In this document: positions 52,712 through 63,070 of the stretch, in pieces
How positions within the stretch are numbered: position 1 is the stretch's first letter
Layout of the letters: the number at the start of each line of letters is the position of its first letter
Assembly: GCA_917880885.1 (NCBI GenBank)
Contig: OU862927.1
Coordinates: forward strand, 42,559,571 to 42,623,570
Reading direction: 5' to 3'
Length of the DNA stretch: 64,000 nt
DNA from: Limnephilus marmoratus
Taxonomy: Eukaryota; Arthropoda; Insecta; Trichoptera; Limnephilidae
Program-made: the position numbers and the translations under genes
The notes under the pieces: model-generated
What the model was told of the DNA's origin: nothing
Database searches by the model: none
What the model saw: only the letters and a program-made list of their open reading frames with translations

Positions 52712-53940
52712 CCTTTATTTTTTTTACATTAACTCCACACAGGAGGCCCTGAGGAAAATAACTTCCCTCAGGGCCTATGTCATCTTTGAAGATGCTGTGT
52801 GGAGGGTCTTTTTGAGGAAAGGAAGGAGTGAACTCGGGTCTTGAAGAGACCCATGTTGTAGGAGGGAGGAAACACAGAGGCCGGCAAATCGTTCCACAAA
52901 TGTTGGGCGCGTGTTTGGCGTGTTTGGCGTGTTTCCCGACTATGCACCGGTGCAGAGGGGATCAACGACGCTAGTTCCTCGGAGCGTCTTCCATTGTAAT
53001 ACCGGTAGAACAAGGACAGCATTCCTGCATGACGCCTGTGCTCTAAAGATTGCAGTCCGTCTGTTAAGATGGGAGAATCTATCAAACGGACCGCCCGTTT
53101 CTGCACAGAGTCAAGGGTTTTTTTTAGGTATTTTGGAGCACCAGACCAAAGGTGGCTGCCAAATTCAACGGTTAGCAGTTGTGTACTATTAAAGTATCTG
53201 CGGGCCCTGTTCAGTACGCCCAGTTTCTGAGAGGCTAACTTAACTCTGGTTTCGATGGAGCCCCCGTACCTGAGCTGGTCACTTAGAGTTACACCAAGCA
53301 TATCGATGGAGGTCCTGTTCGGAAGATTGCTTCCGTTGAAGGAGACTAGATTTTCATTTCGAGCCCTTTTAGACGTTTTCAAACATGTTTGGGTTTTTGA
53401 AACATTAAATTCGACGAGGTTATTCTTACTCCAAGAGAAAACACTCTCGAGGTAACCGTCCATTCTTTGCTTCAAAGCCCTCCGAGCTATTGGAATTTGT
53501 ATGCCCTTTGGGGGCTTGTCAAACAAAAAGCTATCATGGACTGTACTGTCATCCGCGTAACAATGAATCGGTGCACATGACTAAAGGTCATTGATGTGCA
53601 ACAGAAACAAAGTCGGTGACAGAACCGATCCCTATGGGACACCAGCATTTATCGAATGCGAGGAAGAGGTGAAACCGTCAGTAACCGCCTGAATCGACCT
53701 ATCCCTCAAAAAGTCGGCAATCCACGTACACAAGGATGCGGGAAGTCCGTAAGAAGACAGTTTGTTGACAAGCCCTCGGTGCCAAACCCGGTCAAAGGCC
53801 TTGGAAATATCCAGTGCAACCGTTTGGGTCTCACCGAAACGTTCCAGGCACCGCCCCCAAACATGCGTCACATACGCGAGAAGATCACCGCACGAGCGGT
53901 TCCGCCGGAATCCGTATTCCAATACACTGTCCAAACATTG
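52712..53940 (-). pseudogene. CR1/Jockey-like LINE, reverse transcriptase and C-terminal end
   Basis: One minus-strand frame, 53934-52780, carries FRRNRSCGDLLAYV, then LDISKAFDRVWHRGL (first catalytic Asp), AGVP, the YADD box near 53560, KKTLDSVQKRAVRLI and QHLWNDLPASVFPPSYNMGL. It has two in-frame stops, one replacing Gln right after AGVP (about 53629) and one near 53580. The 3' end has paired CCTGAGG/CCTCAGG strings and an A-rich tail at about 52712-52732. A second, deleted copy is at 24210-24770. The catalytic core is present but the stops make it non-functional. Confidence 0.85.
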
Positions 53941-54115
53941 CGCGATCTATCTTTGATGATGGAAAAAATATCAGATAGGGGACTATGGTTTACGAGGGCA
54001 ACGGTAGAGTTAGACGCTTCTTGTTTAGCCAAAGAATTAGCAATATTGTTACCCACTACGCCAACATGACCAGGAATCCAAAACAGAGTTACAGTTTTTC
54101 CAGGATCACACAAAT
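53941..54115 (-). pseudogene. LINE RNase H domain fragment fused to another LINE
   Basis: The minus-strand peptide TVTLFWIPGHVGVVGNNIAN followed by SLAKQEASNS matches the end of a LINE RNase H domain (W-x-PGH-x-G-x-x-GN-x-x-A-x-x-LAK). It directly precedes the reverse transcriptase fragment at 53940 in the same orientation. In LINEs RNase H comes after reverse transcriptase, so this is a junction of two different elements. Confidence 0.65.
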
Positions 54116-54229
54116 AAACATTAACCTTGAATTGTGTAATGATAATAAGGACATTGGAATTGTGTATGACGCTCGTTTAACATTTTATGCTCATTTTTAA
54201 AAAATATATGTAAATCAGCCACAAAGATG

Positions 54230-54755
54230 TTGGGTTTTGTCATACATGATTCGGAGGAACTAACCAATCTTACAGTTATGATTGCTTTACTTTAGCTTGG
54301 TGCGTAGCATTATCGAGAGTGGATCTTAGATATGGGGCCAGAGGACATCGTCTATGTACAAATGGTCGATAAAATAAAAAAGAAATTTTTACGTTACCTC
54401 TATATGAGAGAGTTTGGTTTTTACCCATGGCTATTTCCAACAGCATTTACCTCGGGAATGTTGGGTATCTGCAGCCTTAGTTCCAGAAGAGATGTCGCAT
54501 TACTACTGATGGCTTATAAGCTTCTAAATGATTTTATATCGGTACCAGATATACTGGCAAAAATATGATTCTATGTCCCGGATAATTACACAGGCTTTTG
54601 ATTCTTCCCTGGTGCAGAACTAACTTAACAATGGTGATTCCCCTGGGAAGAATCACTAGGTTAATTAATTGCCTCACAGGAAATGTGGATATTTTTCATA
54701 CGTCCTACAATGAGTTTAAACGTGAAATATCACTCATGTTTTAATTTGTATCTTA
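54230..54755 (+). pseudogene. CR1-like LINE, C-terminal fragment, plus strand
   Basis: The reading FSLVRSIIESGS, then KIKKKFLRYLYMREFG and LCSLSSRRDVALLLMAYKLL matches the same polymerase-tail region as 13969-14355. Stops occur near 54327 and after 54565. The 3' end reaches an AT-rich tail near 54750-54840. Confidence 0.7.
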
Positions 54756-55739
54756 AATGTAAATATATGTATTATGTATCTATTTATACCGCTTTTGCAA
54801 TGTATTGGTTTTTACACTGTTTTTGCAAATAAATAAATTAATGATATCATTTTTGACATTACACATGCCATTCTACTTCCTTTCATTGCATAGAATCATT
54901 GGTACTTATCCACTTCCACGCTTTTCAGTTGAATTAAGTATTTTTTCCCGTCTATTTTCAATGTGTTGGGTTTTTGTTGCCGTCACACATTATGAACCAA
55001 ATTGCGATGGGGATATTCAGATTGGCATCGGCCGCCTCTGCTTGGTATCGTTGTCATTATTCGACATTAATGGAAAAAGCCATCACATTAATAGGCACAT
55101 CAATCAATGGAAATCATATTGTTTAATCCAATTCCATGAGACCGAAACAATATGTTGAAATGATCATTATTCAAATTATGTATTACAAAATAATTAAACC
55201 AATGGGAAAATAAATCAAAAGCAAATATTGAATGAGATTATGATTTTTTAGAGTGGATTGATATGTTTGTGTAAAGAATGACTGGCGAAGGACCTTGATT
55301 TTGTGTTACTATCACTGCTTGAAACGATAAAAACACATGTTACATAGAGAGGAAAGGACTCACCGAAAAGGATAAAAGTTCTTTTATGCTGGCAAATGCA
55401 CTTGTCTGCTTCACGAACAGCAATAGGCGTGAGTTTCGTTTATTTGATATAACATGGCGGAGTTATTTTGGTATTTTTACCGATAGCGGAAGCACAATGG
55501 CTTTATGTTGCGGCGGGCGTTTATTACAGACTGACTATGGGTAAGATTGACGGGTAGGAATAAGGATAGGTAGGAAAGGAATTTGCAACATTATTAATAC
55601 CAATCCCAAGCAGTGACAGTATGTATGCGTGCTATGTAGGTATGTGTAGGTATGTGCATGGGCGTAACCAAATATTGTATCATCAAATATTCTATGTAAT
55701 TTTATTGAATAATGTTCTAAAAATAATTCGGTAGGGATC
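54756..55739. other. No gene seen
   Basis: The open frame 54805-55158 has no recognisable domain and starts in AT-rich tail sequence. The rest is unremarkable, with short TATGTAGGTATGTGTAGG simple sequence near 55625-55660. Confidence 0.45.
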
Positions 55740-56460
55740 GTTTTAAAGTAAAACTTCTTTAGTACCGTTGTGATTTAGTAGTATGTTTACGAGAGATGGG
55801 AAGGCTGATGGAGATATTGAAAGAAGGGTGAATGCAGATAACTCTATTAATGGTGGACTGAACGCAGTTGGCACCAACAAAAAACTGCCCAAAGAAGCGA
55901 AGCTAGCCGTCCATAATGGAGTATCCTGATGTATGGCAGTGAGGCATGGGACTGGCAGAGGAAGGATGAAAGTATACTGAATGCTGTAGAAATGAGATCC
56001 CTAAGGCGTATGTAAGTAAAACCATGTATGATCGTGTGAGAAACGTGAAGATCCGCAAAGAATGCAAGGCTGATTTAAGCGTAATGAGTAAGATCAAGAA
56101 AGGAACCCTCCGATGGTTTGGGCATGTAGAGCGAATGAACGAGGAAAGGAGTGTAAGGAGAATATATGATGCAAATGTGAATGGTAGAAGAAGTTGGGGA
56201 CGCCCGAGAAAGACATGGCACGACCAAGTGAATCAGATACTTGAGTCGGGCCATGTCAAGAGTCAGAATGATAGAAGAGCGTGTATGAGACGATGTATAA
56301 ATGTGAATGAGGCAAGGAGTGTGTGTCAAAACCGAGTTGTTTGGCGGTCCGTCCTCTCTGCCTACCCCTGCGGGGAAACGGCGTGATGGTTAGTTAGTGA
56401 TTTGAAACTCGATGAAACGGAAACGAGTGACACTAAAAGATACAAACACATACATCTATA
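55740..56460 (+). repeat. Dispersed repeat R, interrupted by an RTE-like LINE
   Basis: The left part ends AACTTCTTTAGTACCGTTGT (55752-55771), and the right part begins TTTGAAACTCGATGAAACGG at 56401. Together they match the uninterrupted copy at 60697-60762. A 7-bp GTGATTT is present on both sides of the insert. Confidence 0.75.
55777..56396 (+). pseudogene. RTE-like LINE, 5'-truncated insertion (620 bp)
   Basis: Flanked by a 7-bp duplication GTGATTT (55770-55776, 56397-56403). The long frame 56024-56386 reads RNVKIRKECKADLSVMSKIK, then GTLRWFGHVERMNEERSVRRIYD, GRPRKTWHDQVNQILESG and RACMRRCINVNEARSVCQNR, the C-terminus of RTE-type polymerases. The upstream part to 55777 needs two frame changes. 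The tail is GATGGTTAGTTA. Relatives are at 9330-9640 and 17699-17911. Confidence 0.85.
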
Positions 56461-57869
56461 GGATTGGTTACGTTTTCGTGTGGTTTACGATGAATATTTA
56501 TCTGGAAAAACGTCCTTTCTAAAAAGCGTCCAATAGATGCTCTGAGTAATTCAGAAGCCAGTGAACTCGACACTGAAGGTGCTCAGACATCTATCGTATA
56601 TTATCGGCTATTTCCGTAATCGTTCGTGCATTAGACAAGTACGGTGACAGTTGCCACTCCACGAGGGCCTACCTTTTAACTGACATCTGTTGTTTCATCT
56701 CTTTTCTACGTACAAATACGTATACTGTCGACATCTATTGAAGGATATTGAAACTTCATACATAATCCTCAACACAACATTAATCAAGTGAACTTTTCAC
56801 GCATGGAAAATGCCAGTTTCTGCCAGATCCGTATTATTTCGGTGACCGGACAACTCGGAATCAAATCAAGTTGATGAAAAATATTTAAAAATTGGTTAAA
56901 TAGGTTACGTTAGGTTAGGTTTTGGGCTATTTTTCAATTTTTTCGTAGCTCTTAATGACTTTTTATAGAGGGGTTGAGTTCATGGAACCATTATTTTCTT
57001 ACCTTCATAAATAAATCCATTATTTGGGCTCGTGAAGTCACCGTCTCAGAAAATGTTCCTATTAATTTTGTAAAATTCCACACTTTTTTTTTTTATATGG
57101 CAACACTTTGATTTCAGGCGAATTTTTGAATTTGACGTTTAACGTTCACTAGATTTATTGTTTATTCTCTGCGAACTTATCATTTGGTTTGACTTTTTGA
57201 CAGATGGTGACAGGGTGCTTATTTTAACAAAATAAAATTAAATAATTTTCTTATTATTATTATATTTTACAAGATCAAGTATATTACATTGGATTTAGTA
57301 ATATTATAGACGTTGAACATTATAATGATTTGTGATCAATAAGATGGATCAAGGAAAAAGATATTTATGAGATGTAATATTTTTGGTATGCCTCGTTATT
57401 CTCCTGTGCCATTCGTGTGGAAAACGTTCTTTTTGTATAATGATTTTCGGCTATGTAATTATCGTTTTTTCGCACCCTTAAAATTATTTCCCGTCTTTCC
57501 GGTTTATAAAAAATGTTCTGATTTTTCGGATTGAAATTTTCTTCCAATCGCGAGGGTTTCAAAAATACGATTAAAAAAAAGAAAAAACAGAATGTCTTAG
57601 AATATTTGCATAAGCCGGATTTTTTTTTAAATGTAATCCAAGTGGCCTATTGCCTTATCATCGGCGAGAGTATTCATGGTGGTTTTGGATAAGTTATCAT
57701 TTATCAACACCCTTAGCTTTTAAAAATTGAAACCCCTTCGAAATCTATTTTTTTAGGAGTTATTTCTTGTCTCTGCTGTATTCACAAAAAATATTTGCGA
57801 GATTGTTAAATGTTTTTGAAAAGTGAGTTTTGTGAAAAAGTAAATTAATGAATTAACAGAGAAATTTCA
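56461..57869. other. No gene seen
   Basis: The DNA is AT-rich. TTAGGTTACGTTAGGTTAGG near 56905 is a short run resembling insect telomere-type TTAGG repeats, too short to mean much. No reading frame is recognisable. Confidence 0.45.
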
Positions 57870-57966
57870 CATCTACCGGATCTGCCCTGATAATGGACAC
57901 TGCAACGCTGTCCGAAACGTTGGCTAAAGAAGGAGGTAGCGCAACACGGCACAACACCCCAAAAGC
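57870..57966 (+). ncRNA. Foldback family B, single arm with hammerhead-like core
   Basis: It matches the right arm of 7308-7521. CTGATAA (57887-57893) is followed by a GGAC/GTCC hairpin and GAAAC (57914-57918), then GTTGGC. GCC before the core pairs with GGC after GTT. The core differs from consensus at one position (A for G). The other arm is missing. Confidence 0.5.
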
Positions 57967-58031
57967 ATTTATTTTTTATTTTTTATATGCATACCGCACA
58001 AGAGTCCCAACTGCTCCCGTCTGAAGCCAGT

Positions 58032-58388
58032 GAGACTATGGCATCCCCAATTGTGGTATGTTGTGAGGCTGAAGGTAGTGGGGAGGGGAAGGAGATAGGG
58101 AAGAGGAAGGTGGGGAAGTACCTGGCTATTCAGATCTGGTCACCAAATACGGCTAATGCCATTTCAAGCAACACCTTTCAATTTTCAATGGTGGTCTTAC
58201 ACCAGGGCGATAGTTAGAGTATATTCTACTCTGGAACGTGCCGCAAATATACTATGTATTATTTTAAATGAATAAATTGTGAAATAACACAAATTGATCA
58301 AATAAAATATATTTGCCACGCCAGGATTCGATCCCGTGACCGTGTGCAAGTCAAGAGCCTTACCGCTGGACTACGCCGGTCGTCAAAA
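58032..58388 (-). mobile_element. tRNA-derived SINE, copy 2
   Basis: Read on the minus strand, the tRNA-like head (58388-58310) has an A box TAGTCCAGCGG and a B box GGATCGAATCC, both better than in copy 1. The body (TGTAAGACCACCATTGAAAA, then CTTGAAATGGCATTAGCCGT, then CTGAATAGCCAG, then a C/T-rich stretch) ends near CCACAATTGGGG. The order and spacing match 23560-23885. It is a SINE rather than a tRNA gene because the head does not close as a cloverleaf and the body is conserved between copies. Confidence 0.8.
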
Positions 58389-58454
58389 TAACGAAAACAG
58401 AGAAGCATGTTCGAATCAAGTTTGCAAGTGCAAATAAATAATAGTGGTGCGTTA

Positions 58455-58640
58455 TCTCATCCTCTCTGCTTACTCCTGCAAGGGGTTGGAGTGAAAGTTT
58501 TTTACAATAAAGAAACACATAAATTTGTTTAAGACCACTTTTATTTTAAAACACTCAACCGGTTTCAGAAGCACCCTTCCTTCGTCAGGAGAATATTATA
58601 ACTAAAAAAACAAATTTATGTGTTTTTTATTGTAAATTAT
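58455..58640. mobile_element. Foldback family C in an RTE-like LINE tail
   Basis: 58455-58492 retains a short piece of the RTE-like 3' end (CTCTCTGCTTACTCCTGCAA). 58499-58530 and 58609-58638 are inverted arms (TTTACAATAAAGAAACACAT). Between them lies a hammerhead-like motif on the minus strand. The family differs in sequence from A and B but has the same plan. Confidence 0.65.
58553..58595 (-). ncRNA. Hammerhead-ribozyme-like motif (family C)
   Basis: On the minus strand CTGACGA (58582-58588) is followed by a hairpin (GGAAG-GGTG-CTTCT) and GAAAC (58562-58566) running into CGGTT. ACCGGT is a perfect palindrome in the stem III position, followed by U as a cleavage base. CTC before the core pairs with GAG after it, then a U-U mismatch, as in family B. 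CTGACGA differs from the consensus CTGATGA by one base. Confidence 0.45.
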
Positions 58641-59133
58641 GGCGAGCCACAAAGTTAGTGCTTTTTACAAATATGAAAGTTTTTTGGTTACTTTTCTAGG
58701 TTTTGAATGAAATTGAAACGTTAAACAAACATCTCACGTAAAGAGCCTTTGCTAATGGTAACCTTTTGACACTCCCCACACTTATCAAAAAAGCTGAAAA
58801 ACATTTGAAAGATTTGGGTTTGTTTGTGGACAAAACTATTTATTTATATTCATTTTAAATATGTACGGGCGCAAACAATTAATTAACATTAATATTTTAA
58901 AGCGTAATGTGCAAAAAGTATTAAAAACCTAAAATAATTTATTGGCGCCATCTGTGAATGCGTAGATTATAACGTACGTGAGATTTTACCTTAACGACCA
59001 TTATTTTACCTTGTGAGGTCACTTGAGATTAACACTGTTTATTGTTTATTTGAAGAAATTTAGATACGGTCGCACGCAGAGGACATAATTGGGAACACAA
59101 TATGTAATTTAATATTGACATATATTTTAATAA
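58641..59133. other. No gene seen
   Basis: AT-rich flank of the mariner element; nothing recognisable. Confidence 0.5.
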
Positions 59134-59135
59134 TA

Positions 59136-60059
59136 CGAGGCATGTTCAGAAGGTAAGTTTACTGAATTTTTATTTTTTGTTTGAAAAGGTATATTAGAAA
59201 AAAAATTACAGGATTATTGATACACTTGTTAACTATTTCTCCAAATAATTGCCCACCCGTTCAATGCATGTGGTGAGCCGTGGCACAAGTTTTTTGTATG
59301 CCCTCCTCGAAGAATTCTCCCGCCAGCTCCTTTCCCCACTTCTGAATCTGCTCGTCGGTTGAAAATTTATTTTCATCCATGCATGCCTCCAGGAAGGCGA
59401 AAATATGATAATCTGAAGACGCCAAGTCACGGGATTAGGGGGGGTGGTTCAAAACTTCCCATCCAAAGGAGTCCAAGAGCGTATTGGTGGCTAAGGCAGT
59501 GTGAGGACGGACGTTTTCGTGAAACAAGCACACTTCTCTGGTCAGCATTCCCCTCCTTTTCTTTAGAATGTTCTTTTGGGTTTTTTGGGGTATCACAATA
59601 CTGTTTTGCATTGAAGGTCTCAACCTGAGGCAAAAATTCGACCAAAATGGTGCCTTTTTGGTCTCAAAATACTGGGGCCATGATTTTTTTACCCGAAAAT
59701 GTGGTTGTCAATTTTTTGACAGAAGATGGGGAATTGGTGTGACGCCACTTTGACGACTGTTTTATCCCCAGGCATGTAATGAGTCACCCACTATCATCTC
59801 CAGTCACGATAGAGCTCAGAAATCCTCACCTTTTTTTCTTGTAGGTGTTATTCCTTCCGTGAGTAAAAAGCGGATCACAGCACTTGGCGGGATTTTTTGA
59901 CGACACCTTTCACGCAACTACAACGTGAATCGTATTACAACGTTCCTGCGTTGCTCGTTCTGGTCAAGAGACCCTCCTCTACCACTCAGTGTTTCCAACC
60001 CTCAAAAACTAAAAACCACCGCCCGTTATGGTCACAGTACACTTACTTTCTGAACACGC
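59136..60059 (-). mobile_element. mariner element, internally deleted (0.9 kb)
   Basis: The left end CGAGGCATGTTCAGAAGGTA and right end AGCGTGTTCAGAAAGTAA (reverse complement) are mariner-type inverted repeats, flanked by TA (59134-59135 and 60060-60061). The length is about 0.4 kb short of a full mariner because the N-terminal part of the gene is lost. The transposase remnant lies on the minus strand. Confidence 0.85.
59225..59760 (-). pseudogene. mariner transposase, C-terminal remnant
   Basis: Pieces in three frames read VEFLPQVETFNAKQYCDT, then KRRGMLTREVCLFHENVRPHTA, TNTLLDSFGWEVLNHPP and KLVPRLTTCIERVGNYLEK, in the order of a mariner catalytic domain. The motif normally reading HDNARPH has Glu in place of the catalytic Asp (HENVRPH). 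Frameshifts near 59430 and 59610 and stops disable it. Confidence 0.85.
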
Positions 60060-60696
60060 TAAGTAATAATGAGCATATTTTGGAAAGCAAAAGCAAAATT
60101 TTATGATGCATGGTTCAATAGTACCTATATGGATTTGATCAGAATAATTATCTTCCTAAAATTTGATAATTTTAATTCAAAAAGAAAAGCATGATTAAGA
60201 CATATCGTAGGCGATACAAAAGTATGATCCTCTCAGATTCGTATATTTAAATTAAGGGTGTGAAAGCCCAAAAAGGTTGATTTTTAGTTTGGATCTAAAT
60301 TCCGTTGTGCTTGTTATGCTTCTCAATGTCCATGTCCAACACGGAATAATAAGTTTGGCCGTGAATATCTCAAAACATATTTACTAAGCATATGTTGCAA
60401 ACAATCTGCTCCATAACAAAATTGCATTTGCGCAATCCTGACATTGAGCGTTTGCATACACACTGCACGGTGCATAATGCATAGTGCATAGTGCAGGGGA
60501 ACAGCGCAACCGCGCTTTGGCTCCCACATAACTCATGTTGTAGGAGATGCCTGCAAATAAGGGTTGCATTTCTACAAGGTGAACATAATTTATTACATTC
60601 AGCGGAGGTGAGCGTGTAAGTTAGCGAGTTAGTCGTGTGGGTACTATATAATATATATATACTATACTACTACAACTTTGGCACCTTTTTTAATTG

Positions 60697-60762
60697 AAAA
60701 CTTCTTTAGCACCGTTGTAATTTGAAACTCGATGAAATGGAAACGAGCGAAACTAAAAAGAG
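60697..60762 (+). repeat. Dispersed repeat R, uninterrupted copy
   Basis: AACTTCTTTAGCACCGTTGT then AATTTGAAACTCGATGAAATGGAAACGAGC. Other copies are at 55740-56460 (split by a LINE) and 10896-10953 (diverged). Confidence 0.75.
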
Positions 60763-62985
60763 GCAAACACAGGATTTTGCAAGAAAATGAGATAGCAATA
60801 AAATATTTTTTTTATTTCACAGATACTGGGTTCCAAAACACAAAACGATAATTCCACGATCTTACGCAAGTTTCCTTTGGTCTAGTGTCTAGTGGTATGA
60901 AGAGCCTGACGAACTACAGCGGTCAGACATTCAGCAGAATAAATATCGAATCCTACGAAATCCAGGAAAAAAATTGGGAAATCAATATCCAATCTTCAAA
61001 GCACTCCAAAATGAATGGGCAAAGAAAACACAAAATAAAGCGATTCCGAAGGAGGGAACACAAGTGCTAATAAGATGACCAAATGTATAGGAAAAGGTGC
61101 ACTGGAATTCGACGACACAAATGTGGAAAAATCATCCTTCATAATAAAAAGTGCTTCGTAGTCTCCCCACTCTTGTCTACTTTAGCTTTCTAAAGGTTTC
61201 ACTTCTACCACTGCTGATTTGCTTTTTTAAATTGAGCAATTTGTTTTCTACTTATTTTTTGTATAATTTGCGACCGGTTACGACACATTCGTATCAATAT
61301 TAATACGAATATTATATATAAAAATATTTTTTAATCATGTATGTTACATTGATGGTCAATGCAAAAAGTACCTGTATTAGTTTTTGATAATTTGATTTAG
61401 GTACCTGAAAGAACTCTGCGAAAGAACGCGCTTGGGTCCCACCCGGGCGTTGCGTGTTCGATTCATAAACTGGCTAAGTCCTCCATCACAATACAAGCAA
61501 TATTTTCGGCTTTCCGAGGTGGTAAAAGGAGATTTTCAAACATTGTTGGGTTATTCGTAACCCGAGGATGTTTGTCGTTCTTTAATTAAAAAAAAAATAT
61601 ATATAAATATTTATTGTTCCGATACATTCAGTTTTCAAACAGCTCGCGTGCCATAATTTTCATACATTACAAACATTCAATTTTATATATTATTAGTTTA
61701 TTTTATTTGAAAACATTACATTTAACATCGTTATAATGATCTTTGGCTGTCCAACTAGGCTATTTGCCCGTTTTAGAACAGTCAAAATGAACAGATTTTT
61801 TACATGTAATTAGTGTGTTGACTATAATATTGTCTTATACTTAAATATAACACTTGATAAATAATATTGGTTTTGATGGTAGATACAAGAAGTTACTTAT
61901 AAGTGTAAATTATATATTTAACAATAAAAAAATATAGAGAAGAGAAATTAAAAGAACATTCCAAAAGAGTTTTTTTTTATTAGAACTTATGCTTTTCAAC
62001 CATTCTAAGAAAATTAAGTATTTATTTTGATGAATTAATCAACCCGAGAATCAAAAAATGGATAAGAAATAAAATAATGGATTAAAAAAGAAAAAAAAGA
62101 AAGAAGAGAAAAAAATTATAAGAACAATTAATCAAATTTGGTACCTGACATAGGTACCTACCTATTTAAAATACCTATAATTTTCGATTAGATTCAAAGT
62201 ATTCGATTTGGGTGAGTATCACAGGTGAGCACTTCAATTAAATTCAGTAGTTTAAAGAGTGTATTCGAAAATTTAATTTTGATTGAACATAATGGCAAAA
62301 TGTCATTCTCTAAATGTGACATGATTTACAGTTTCGTAAAAGTTTTTGTAATGATTAAAAAACTTTTCAGATGTATTGTCGTGTGGTTGTATTAATCCGG
62401 AAAACTTCTCTTGGGTGGAAAGAAGAAATTTATAAAGTCTCAAACATTTCTTATGCATAATATAGCAATAAACAAACAACGAACAAACAAGCAAGCAAGC
62501 AAACATACGTTTTTTTTATGTATGCAAATAGATAATTAATTTGCCGTTTATTTTTTCCGTGCATAGCCGGAGCACCTAGCACCCCTAGCAGTAACTCTAT
62601 AAGAGATTGTAAACTGGCTGAGACAACAAACTATATATTTCAAGCCCGCGACTTGCGGTGCTACTATTGTCTATTGTCTGTAGTCTGTAGCAATAAGGGT
62701 TGTTTGGTAATATCTATCAAAGGGGTGGAGTGTGGGGGGTTCACCGGGGCGGAACCGGAGTATGGCGGAGATTCTTTATTTTTGTTTTCGGCTGTTTAAA
62801 ATAACTTGCTCGTACATACCGAGACATCAATTTTATTATTCATCCCAAAATAAAACAGTTGGGAATAGTTTGTACGATAGGTACATCATGTTAGACTGAG
62901 GTATCGGATTTGTTTTAAAGTTGTTTGATATGATACAAAAGGAAAATAATGGTGGGTGTATTCATGTCAAAGAAATCGTAAAAAA
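60763..62985. other. No gene seen
   Basis: AT-rich DNA with short frames only. 61633-61655 shares TTCAAACAGCTCGCGTGCCA with 30307. AGGTACCTACCTATTT near 62150 is the kind of string common in moth and butterfly DNA. 62471-62500 is a small CAAA/CAAG simple repeat. Confidence 0.45.
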
Positions 62986-62997
62986 AAAATTAAAAAG

Positions 62998-63070
62998 TGT
63001 CACGACCAATGTCGTGACACTTGTCGTGACACTTGTCGTGACACTCGTCGTGACACTTGTCGTGACACGT
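62998..63070 (+). repeat. 12-bp tandem array, about five units
   Basis: CTTGTCGTGACA-type units repeat in tandem from 63009, preceded by GTCACGACCAAT. GTCACGAC and GTCGTGAC are mutual reverse complements, so units can pair in pairs. It is translated in the open frame 62956-63315 as CRDTCRDTCRDT, which I do not regard as a gene. Confidence 0.85.

Noticed and set aside
56905..56925. Telomere-type TTAGG repeat
   Set aside because: Only two or three imperfect units; not an interstitial telomeric array.
58310..58388. Possible tRNA gene on the minus strand
   Set aside because: Same SINE head as above with the conserved SINE body behind it.
62998..63070. CRISPR-like array
   Set aside because: Units are 12 bp in direct tandem with no spacers, in an insect-type genome; it is a simple tandem repeat.
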